From NCBI GenBank assembly GCA_938014855.1, contig CALLQM010000067.1, positions 1 through 20,191 on the forward strand: a stretch of DNA of 20,191 bases, in the 5' to 3' direction. This document shows positions 16,023 through 20,191 of the stretch, one piece after another (positions within the stretch are counted from its first letter, which is position 1; every line of letters begins with the position of its first letter). Below the pieces are notes generated by a model. The model saw only the letters and a list, made by a program, of their open reading frames with translations, searched no databases and was not told the origin of the DNA. Source of the DNA: an uncultured Clostridia bacterium. GTDB lineage: Bacteria > Bacillota > Clostridia > Oscillospirales > Ruminococcaceae. Made by a program: the position numbers and the translations under genes.

Positions 16023-16077
16023 TAGTTGCGTACGCAGGAATTTTTATCTGCGATTGTAAACATATGGAGGTACCTTT

Positions 16078-16854
16078 ATGAAAAAAATCGCCCTGCTTTT
16101 CGCGATATTAACGCTGTCCACTCTATTATTTGGATGTGGAAAACAAAATGATGCCGAACCCGCTTCATCGAGTGCATCCTCGTCGGAGTCGGCACAAAGC
16201 ATGCCGTCAAACGAAGACGAAATCGTTCAGCATAATTTAAAAATTGATGCAGATGACATCAACCTCATTCAAGCGCAGACCCCCGGCCCGGATGCAAAAA
16301 CCGCAGTCATTAAAACCAGCGTCGGCGATATCAAACTTGTCCTTTACCCCGAGCAGGCGCCAAAAGCTGTTGAAAACTTTCTTGCATTGGCAAAAGAAGG
16401 ATACTACGACAATCAAACATTTTACGAAGTGCTCCCCAACGTGCGCGTCAGCACCGGTGACCCGGAAGGTACCGGACACAAGGGTGAGAGCAGTTTTGAA
16501 GACGGTAAAAAATTTGAAGACGAATATAATCTTAACCTATGGCATTTTAACGGCGCAGTTGCAATGAACAACGGCGGCTCTCCCGACCGCAACGACAGCC
16601 GCTTTTATATCATTTCCAATTCTTCTATTTCCAATGACCTTGCAGAAGAAATGCTGGATGCCGCGTTCCCGGAAAAAGTGGTCGACCAATATTTGAAAGT
16701 CGGCGGTGTTCCGAACTATGATTTTAAAGATACCGTATTTGCTCAGGTTGTGGAAGGATTGGATGTAGTCGAAAAAATTGCATCTTCCCCGCGCGATGAT
16801 GCCAATAAACCGAAAGAGGACATCACAATCTTGTCAATTGAAATCGCTGAATAA
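16078..16854 (+). CDS. Cyclophilin-type peptidyl-prolyl isomerase-like lipoprotein, catalytic Arg replaced
   Basis: 258-residue extracellular lipoprotein. Residues 1-20 form a lipoprotein signal peptide (MKKIALLFAILTLSTLLFGC) with Cys20 as the lipidated residue. A Ser/Ala/Asp/Glu linker runs to about 75, and a cyclophilin domain follows (AVIKTSVGDIKLVLYPEQAP at 76-95, AVENFLALAKEGYY, NGAVAMNNGGSPDRNDSRFYI). Secreted cyclophilins help proteins fold after export. Several catalytic positions deviate: the FHRVI block with the key Arg is FYEV (Glu117), QGGDP is STGDP, and NGSQFFI is NDSRFYI, so isomerase activity may be weak or absent and the protein may act as a chaperone or binding protein. ATG at 16078 follows GGAGG. 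Own promoter and terminator, so it appears to be a single-gene unit. Confidence 0.88.
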   Translation: MKKIALLFAILTLSTLLFGCGKQNDAEPASSSASSSESAQSMPSNEDEIVQHNLKIDADDINLIQAQTPGPDAKTAVIKTSVGDIKLVLYPEQAPKAVENFLALAKEGYYDNQTFYEVLPNVRVSTGDPEGTGHKGESSFEDGKKFEDEYNLNLWHFNGAVAMNNGGSPDRNDSRFYIISNSSISNDLAEEMLDAAFPEKVVDQYLKVGGVPNYDFKDTVFAQVVEGLDVVEKIASSPRDDANKPKEDITILSIEIAE

Positions 16855-16866
16855 ACAAAACCGTTT

Positions 16867-16902
16867 AAGCCATACACAAGAATTCTTGTGTATGGCTTTT
16901 TT
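16867..16902 (+). terminator. Terminator of the cyclophilin lipoprotein gene
   Basis: Perfect 14-bp stem AAGCCATACACAAG/CTTGTGTATGGCTT with an AATT loop and a T-tail, 12 bases after the stop codon. Confidence 0.92.
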
Positions 16903-16943
16903 CTTTTACGAAAACATATTTTATAAAAGCAACTTTGAATAAT

Positions 16944-16991
16944 CCCTCCGCAGTGCGGTCAATGCTAACATACAGAATGATGAACGGAGGG
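16944..16991 (+). promoter_or_regulatory. Possible anti-Shine-Dalgarno pairing before the LCP-like gene
   Basis: CCCTCCG (16944-16950) is exactly complementary to CGGAGGG (16985-16991), which contains the ribosome site of the TTG-started gene at 17000. If both lie in the transcript, a 7-bp stem would hide the ribosome site. No clear promoter was found upstream, so presence of the left arm in the mRNA is not established. Confidence 0.3.
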
Positions 16992-16999
16992 CTGCGGTT

Positions 17000-17884
17000 T
17001 TGGAAAAAAGCAAACAAAAATGGAAAATCTTTACCGCTACTTTTTTCTTGGCGGCTGCATTTCTTGCTCTTATCATGACTGGTGCCGTCATGGTCGTTCA
17101 GCCCGCTATGCCCGGCGCACGTATGCAGGAAGAACCGCAGGAATACGTTTACAGACCACAAGCGCAGGATACCCTGTCTCTGCTCGTAATCGGCGTAGAC
17201 AGTGAAAATCATGCGCAGGATTTTTTGCTGCTTCGATTTAATCCGCAGTATGGTCAGGTACCGCTCACTCTGCTGCCTGCTGAAACGGCTGTGACGCTGG
17301 ATGAGCGTGGAGTCACCTTGGCGCAGGCATACAACTCCGGCGGCGGTGCACAGGCCATAGACGCGCTTTCCCGGCGGCTTGGCGTTGTAATTGATCGATA
17401 CGCCGCTTTGAACCGCGATATGTTTATCAACATTGCCAATAAAGTCGGAACCGTCGTTTACACCCTGCCTTATGATATTTCCTATAACCGTGATGGGTTT
17501 GAGGTGAATCTTGCAGCCGGTGAGCGCCGCTTGGATGGCCAGGACGTAGCCGATTTGTTTGGGTATCCGGATTTTACACATGGAGCCATTGGGAAAAGTG
17601 AAGTATTGGGCGGACTTGTCGAAGCCATCATCAATCAAAATTTAGATGCTGCAAGCGAAGATGTCTCCCCCGGCCTGTTTCGTCTTGCGGTCAATCTTGT
17701 CCGAACCAATGTGACCTATACCGATTATGAATTGCGCAGACAAGCCGCGGATTTTGTTTCGGATTTAGAACTGCAGGTTGCCGGCAATGTTCCCGTGTCC
17801 GGCAGTGTGCTGGAAAGCGGCGCTTTTGAACTTTCGGAGGAATACGTCAATTTGGTTCGTCAATATTTCCAAATCATTGCATAA
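17000..17884 (+). CDS. Divergent LytR-CpsA-Psr (LCP) family membrane protein
   Basis: 294 residues with a short cytoplasmic N-terminus, one membrane helix (about 10-33) and an extracellular domain. The domain follows the LCP plan: LLVIGVDS (61-68), FLLLRFNP, VPLTLLPAETAV (87-98), LAQAYNSGGGAQAIDAL (107-123), then LGVVIDRYAALNRDMFINIANKVGTV. Canonical LCP enzymes transfer teichoic acid or polysaccharide from lipid carriers to peptidoglycan and need arginines in the RSDT and PRDT motifs. Here these read AQDF and PAET, so both arginines are lost and transferase activity is doubtful. The start is TTG at 17000, with GGAGG nine bases before it; no better ATG exists. It stands alone between a terminator and the tRNA unit. 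An LCP-derived structural or regulatory role is possible. Family call moderate. Confidence 0.72.
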   Translation: MEKSKQKWKIFTATFFLAAAFLALIMTGAVMVVQPAMPGARMQEEPQEYVYRPQAQDTLSLLVIGVDSENHAQDFLLLRFNPQYGQVPLTLLPAETAVTLDERGVTLAQAYNSGGGAQAIDALSRRLGVVIDRYAALNRDMFINIANKVGTVVYTLPYDISYNRDGFEVNLAAGERRLDGQDVADLFGYPDFTHGAIGKSEVLGGLVEAIINQNLDAASEDVSPGLFRLAVNLVRTNVTYTDYELRRQAADFVSDLELQVAGNVPVSGSVLESGAFELSEEYVNLVRQYFQIIA

Positions 17885-17937
17885 GCTTTGCTTTTTCGCC
17901 AAAATGTGCATTTCTTCAGATTCTTTTGCAAAACCTA

Positions 17938-17966
17938 TTGACATCTAAAAATAATTATGTTAAACT
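17938..17966 (+). promoter_or_regulatory. Promoter of the tRNA-Thr/tRNA-Tyr unit
   Basis: Consensus TTGACA (17938-17943) and TAAACT (17961-17966) with a 17-base spacer. The start near 17973 gives about 26 nt of 5' leader before the first tRNA. Confidence 0.65.
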
Positions 17967-17998
17967 ATGTTTCGTCGCTATGAGAGTGATGCAAATCC

Positions 17999-18074
17999 GC
18001 TGGTGTAGCTCAGTTGGTAGAGCAGCTGATTTGTAATCAGCAGGTCGGGGGTTCAAGTCCGTCCACCAGCTCCA
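17999..18074 (+). tRNA. tRNA-Thr (anticodon TGT)
   Basis: 76 nt with encoded CCA. Acceptor GCTGGTG/CACCAGC, D-arm GCTC/GAGC with the AGTTGGTA loop, anticodon stem GCTGA/TCAGC around the loop TTTGTAA giving anticodon TGT (reads ACA), and T-loop TTCAAGT. The T-stem GGGGG/CCGTC has an apparent central G-G mismatch. Confidence 0.95.
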
Positions 18075-18116
18075 GCTAACCTTTTTTCGCATCCTAACAA
18101 GCGGCGAACTGAATAT

Positions 18117-18201
18117 GGGAGGGTTCCCGAGTGGCCAAAGGGGGCAGACTGTAAATCTGTTGCAAGTTGCTTCGATGGTTCGAATCCATCTCCTCCCACC
18201 A
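18117..18201 (+). tRNA. tRNA-Tyr (anticodon GTA)
   Basis: 85 nt class II tRNA with encoded CCA. Acceptor GGGAGGG/TCCTCCC, anticodon loop CTGTAAA giving GTA, a long variable arm (GCAAGTTGC), and T-arm GATGG TTCGAAT CCATC. It lies 42 bases after tRNA-Thr, and the pair is followed by a terminator. Confidence 0.96.
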
Positions 18202-18206
18202 AAATG

Positions 18207-18240
18207 AAAACCAAAGAGCATGTTTGCTCCTTGGTTTTTT
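18207..18240 (+). terminator. Terminator of the tRNA unit
   Basis: Stem AACCAA-A-GAGCA / TGCTC-C-TTGGTT with one mismatch, a TGTT loop and a tail of six T. Confidence 0.88.
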
Positions 18241-18248
18241 GTGTATAT

Positions 18249-18293
18249 ACGGAAGAACTGTGCAAATGTAGAGTTCTTCCGTTTCTTTGTTTT
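18249..18293 (+). terminator. Second hairpin after the tRNA unit, possible back-up terminator
   Basis: Perfect 11-bp stem ACGGAAGAACT/AGTTCTTCCGT with a 12-base loop, followed by TTCTTTGTTTTT. It follows the first terminator by only 8 bases. It could be a back-up terminator or a stable 3' stem. Confidence 0.55.
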
Positions 18294-18343
18294 TACAGCT
18301 TGTTTTCTATATTTAAGGACAAAATTCATCACAGACCGCAAAA

Positions 18344-18394
18344 TGCAATCGTATATTGCACGCCTTAGGCACAATGAGATTTTTCTGTGCAATA
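18344..18394 (+). repeat. Alternating TGCAAT/ATTGCA repeats upstream of the Cys-rich gene
   Basis: TGCAAT (18344-18349), ATTGCA (18355-18360) and TGCAAT (18388-18393) alternate in orientation. The second and third are cores of an 8-base inverted repeat TATTGCAC/GTGCAATA (18354-18361 and 18387-18394). They lie 50-100 bases before the ATG at 18443, where an operator would be expected. CATATATT at 18414-18421 resembles a sporulation-sigma -10 (CATANNNT) but lacks a matched -35. Confidence 0.35.
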
Positions 18395-18442
18395 GCAAAC
18401 ATGTGAAAAGAAACATATATTGAAAAGAAAGGAGTTGAAAAT

Positions 18443-19102
18443 ATGAGTCAGCAATCTTTTAAACAGATGCCTCAACAACCATCCTGTTGTTGTAATAATA
18501 GATTCCCTTTCCCTTGCTGTAACAACTGTTGCGACAAACCTTCTTGCAAAAAAAGCTGTAGCTGCAAAGATGAAATCGCCCAGCTTTTGATGCTGATTAA
18601 TTCGCTTCAGGTTTCAATATCTGACCCAACATTATCTGAAATTGATTTTTACTCGGATGGGTTTACAATTTCTCCCACAACGGGTAATTTATTATCTATA
18701 AATAAAAACTGCGATTTTACCATTGCTCCCGCTGACGAGTCAAATAATATAACATTAGTAACGGAAGCTTTAAAAGCTCTTCAAATCAACTCTGCACTAG
18801 AAGAACCCAGCTTATTTACGGTACTGCTTGGCTACCTGGAAGCACTGCCGCCTATCGTTTATAGTTGCAAGTGCAAATCTGAATGCTGCGATAAGTGCGA
18901 CAAAGACCTGCAAGCTCAGCTGCAGAATCTAGCTATTACTGAATCTTTGGTTAAAATTAATTTCAACAACGCTTTTGTAACTGGAGTTGTTTATCGTATT
19001 GACAACTGCATCGCTTATTTGTTAGATAACCTTGAAAGTCCAAACTCCATTTATGCGATTCCGATTTGTCAAATATTTAGTTACCAGCTACAGGATTTAT
19101 AA
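18443..19102 (+). CDS. Cysteine-rich protein, possible spore-surface/coat protein
   Basis: 219 residues, not assignable to a named family by eye. Residues 1-41 are Gln/Pro-rich and hold ten Cys, in the pattern CCC (15-17), CC (25-26), CC (29-30), then C35, C39 and C41. A helical stretch follows (DEIAQLLMLINSLQ), then a mostly beta region, a second Cys cluster in SCKCKSECCDKCDK, and a C-terminal part with VKINFNNAFVTGVVYRIDN that looks like a small beta domain. Eighteen Cys in total. No signal peptide. Clustered Cys with Gln/Asn richness is typical of cross-linked coat or exosporium proteins of spore formers, and the neighbouring SASP gene fits sporulation, but metal binding is also possible. 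ATG at 18443 follows AAAGGAG. Own terminator. Confidence 0.8.
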   Translation: MSQQSFKQMPQQPSCCCNNRFPFPCCNNCCDKPSCKKSCSCKDEIAQLLMLINSLQVSISDPTLSEIDFYSDGFTISPTTGNLLSINKNCDFTIAPADESNNITLVTEALKALQINSALEEPSLFTVLLGYLEALPPIVYSCKCKSECCDKCDKDLQAQLQNLAITESLVKINFNNAFVTGVVYRIDNCIAYLLDNLESPNSIYAIPICQIFSYQLQDL

Positions 19103-19106
19103 TATA

Positions 19107-19145
19107 AAAGGGTGCCCTACAGCGGGCACCCTTTCGCTCTTTTTT
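19107..19145 (+). terminator. Terminator of the Cys-rich protein gene
   Basis: Perfect 11-bp stem AAAGGGTGCCC/GGGCACCCTTT with loop TACAGC and a T-rich tail slightly downstream of the stem. Confidence 0.88.
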
Positions 19146-19169
19146 CATTTTCTATTTGTGCTTAGAAAT

Positions 19170-19198
19170 TTTTCATGATAAACTTTTAATAGTAAGAT
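19170..19198 (+). promoter_or_regulatory. Possible promoter for the 84-residue protein gene
   Basis: TTTTCA (19170-19175) and TAAGAT (19193-19198) with a 17-base spacer, each matching four of six consensus positions. It lies just after the preceding terminator. Confidence 0.35.
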
Positions 19199-19224
19199 CA
19201 ATAATTAGTTATGGGGGGCTTAAA

Positions 19225-19479
19225 ATGTTAACAATATTTAATAGAAAAGAACTGATTGTGACATTCTCCATGGAAAGACAGGCACAAATTAGAAAAATGC
19301 TTTCCATAAATGAGATCGATTATACAATTTCAATCGTAAACAGAAACAGCCCATCCACATTTATCAATACTCGTATGAGGACTGGTCAAAATGCACTTGA
19401 TTATGTATACATTATTTATGTTCATAAGAACGATTACGATTTAGCAACCGCAATCATCAACGAAACCTATAAAAAATAG
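19225..19479 (+). CDS. Small conserved-looking protein, unknown function (DUF2007-like appearance)
   Basis: 84 residues beginning MLTIFNRKELIVTFSMERQ. It then has AQIRKMLSINEIDYTISIVN, a polar stretch with RTGQ, and DYVYIIYVHKNDYDLATAII. The alternating strand-helix-strand pattern and the closing 'Y-V-H-K-N-D-Y-x-x-A' helix resemble small ferredoxin-like fold proteins such as DUF2007, but this is an impression and not a confirmed match. The frame is open back to 19156; the ATG at 19225 has a GGGGGG ribosome site at 19213-19218, so that start is preferred. No signal peptide or membrane segment. It sits between the Cys-rich gene and the convergent SASP gene, with terminators on both sides. Confidence 0.7.
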   Translation: MLTIFNRKELIVTFSMERQAQIRKMLSINEIDYTISIVNRNSPSTFINTRMRTGQNALDYVYIIYVHKNDYDLATAIINETYKK

Positions 19480-19482
19480 TGA

Positions 19483-19519
19483 AAAAAAGAACCCTCGTTC
19501 ATTTCGAGAGTTCTTTTTT
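19483..19519. terminator. Bidirectional terminator between the 84-residue gene and the SASP gene
   Basis: Stem AAAAAAGAAC-C-CTCG / CGAG-A-GTTCTTTTTT with one mismatch and a 7-base loop. A-run on the left and T-run on the right make it usable by both convergent genes. Confidence 0.88.
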
Positions 19520-19533
19520 AATCAAATCGAATT

Positions 19534-19941
19534 CTATTTTTTATTTTGTTCGGATTGTTTATTCTGCTGCTTGATTTTGTCCAAGTTCGAATTAACAGAG
19601 TTGCTTGCATAATTTGAATTTAATGAATTCATGCCGCCGCTCGAGTACGAATTGTTCATACCATACGAGTTGGAACCGCTATACTGCTGATTTGCTTGTT
19701 TGGCCTGCTGAATGTCCTTGCTTCCGTTATTCAGCGAATTCATATAGCTGTTGCCGCTCGAATAGGAATTACTCATACCGCTTTGGTAAGCATTTGATAC
19801 CGAGTTTCCGGATTGCTGATTCTGCTGTTTCACCTGCTGTAGATTCTGTCCGCTCGTATAATTGTTCATGCCATTTGAGTATGAACTATTTTGCTGCGAT
19901 TTTTGATTCATTTGTTTCGCTTGATCAAGGCTTTTATCCAC
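19534..19941 (-). CDS. Gamma-type small acid-soluble spore protein (SspE-like)
   Basis: 135 residues, almost wholly Gln, Asn, Ser, Gly, Tyr and Lys. A short module resembling the SspE repeat occurs four times: LDQAKQMNQKS (5-15), LQQVKQQNQQS (34-44), IQQAKQANQQY (77-87) and LDKIKQQNKQS (120-130), ending SEQNKK as gamma SASPs do. Between them lie Ser/Asn/Gly/Tyr spacers. Gamma-type SASPs do not bind DNA. They store amino acids in the spore core and are degraded by the germination protease GPR. Made late in the forespore, normally under sigma-G; no convincing sigma-G site was found, though a TATAAT lies at 19988-19983. The start is GTG at 19941-19939, with AAGGAG ten bases upstream. B. subtilis SspE is shorter (about 84 residues) with three modules. 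Confidence 0.78.
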   Translation of the reverse strand: MDKSLDQAKQMNQKSQQNSSYSNGMNNYTSGQNLQQVKQQNQQSGNSVSNAYQSGMSNSYSSGNSYMNSLNNGSKDIQQAKQANQQYSGSNSYGMNNSYSSGGMNSLNSNYASNSVNSNLDKIKQQNKQSEQNKK

Positions 19942-20060
19942 TATTTCTGCACTCCTTCATTAAAAATAAGTCTTTCGACTCAATTATAGTTTCTCTTGTG
20001 CGTATTTAATTATTCTCCTTATTGTTATCCTTGATTCTTTACTATAAATTAGTAATTTTT

Positions 20061-20109
20061 AAAAAAATAGATTCCGGCAGCAAATGAAAAATCATCTGCT
20101 GCCGGAATC
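20061..20109 (-). terminator. Terminator for leftward transcription entering from the right edge
   Basis: Perfect 13-bp stem GATTCCGGCAGCA/TGCTGCCGGAATC with further ATGA/TCAT pairing in the loop. The T-run follows only on the minus strand (TATTTTTTT), so it ends leftward transcripts. No gene is seen between it and the right edge. Confidence 0.8.
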
Positions 20110-20191
20110 GTGAAATCATATTAAAAATTTGATTTTTTCTCCACTGCTATTTTTTTATTGCGATTCATTGTATACTAATAATAATGGGCAA

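Noticed and set aside
17955..18416. 153-codon open frame on the minus strand over the two tRNAs
   Set aside because: It reads across both tRNA genes and their terminator; spurious ORFs of this kind (with a 'GGDGFEPSKQ' type peptide) are a known artefact of antisense tRNA translation.
20110..20191. Possible 15-codon minus-strand ORF (MNRNKKIAVEKKSNF) at the right edge
   Set aside because: Too short, no ribosome site and no continuation visible; the stretch is AT-rich and otherwise featureless.

Overview
The window looks like chromosomal housekeeping DNA from an anaerobic, spore-forming member of the Clostridia, most likely close to Oscillospiraceae/Ruminococcaceae. Four things point this way. 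There is a single-chain pyruvate:ferredoxin oxidoreductase. There is a gamma-type small acid-soluble spore protein. The Shine-Dalgarno sites are GGAGG-type and the promoters are TTGACA/TATAAT-like. The mreB-maf and zapA-U32 gene neighbourhoods are typical of Firmicutes. Placement below class level is inference.

Region 1 (1-3946, minus strand) is a leftward cell-division, cell-shape and nucleotide-hygiene cluster. In transcription order it reads zapA, a U32-family (RlhA-like) protein, dut, maf, then mreB, which runs off the left edge. Gaps are short, and mreB has an additional promoter of its own.

Region 2 (4131-9477, plus strand) is glycogen/maltodextrin use. glgP (glycogen phosphorylase) has a near-consensus promoter and a strong terminator. 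It is followed by a cytoplasmic GH13 alpha-glycosidase with a GTG start just after that terminator, and then by a MacB/LolD-type ABC ATPase with no permease in view.

Region 3 (9490-13162, minus strand) is nifJ/por, a complete 1182-residue pyruvate:ferredoxin oxidoreductase. It meets the ABC gene tail-to-tail at a bidirectional terminator.

Region 4 (13234-15324) holds a CBS-domain membrane protein on the plus strand. Facing it on the minus strand are a DUF1292 protein and, downstream of that gene, a 182-nt structured element that I read as a probable 6S RNA. The two sides share a bidirectional terminator.

Region 5 (15325-16060) has no recognisable protein gene. It has an excellent plus-strand promoter and a terminator about 540 bases downstream, with only tiny ORFs between. 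This orphan transcription unit is the best candidate here for something undescribed.

Region 6 (16078-18240, plus strand) carries a cyclophilin-type lipoprotein with a replaced catalytic arginine, a divergent LytR-CpsA-Psr (LCP) membrane protein lacking the usual arginines, and a tRNA-Thr/tRNA-Tyr unit.

Region 7 (18241-20191) has a cysteine-rich protein (possibly spore-surface), a small unknown protein, and a convergent gamma-type SASP gene. From 20110 to the right edge I see no gene. A hairpin at 20061-20109 would end leftward transcription entering from the right.

No CRISPR array, insertion sequence, prophage or obvious defence system was found. Most of the window is conserved core genome, and the novelty lies in small RNAs and proteins and in degenerate family members.
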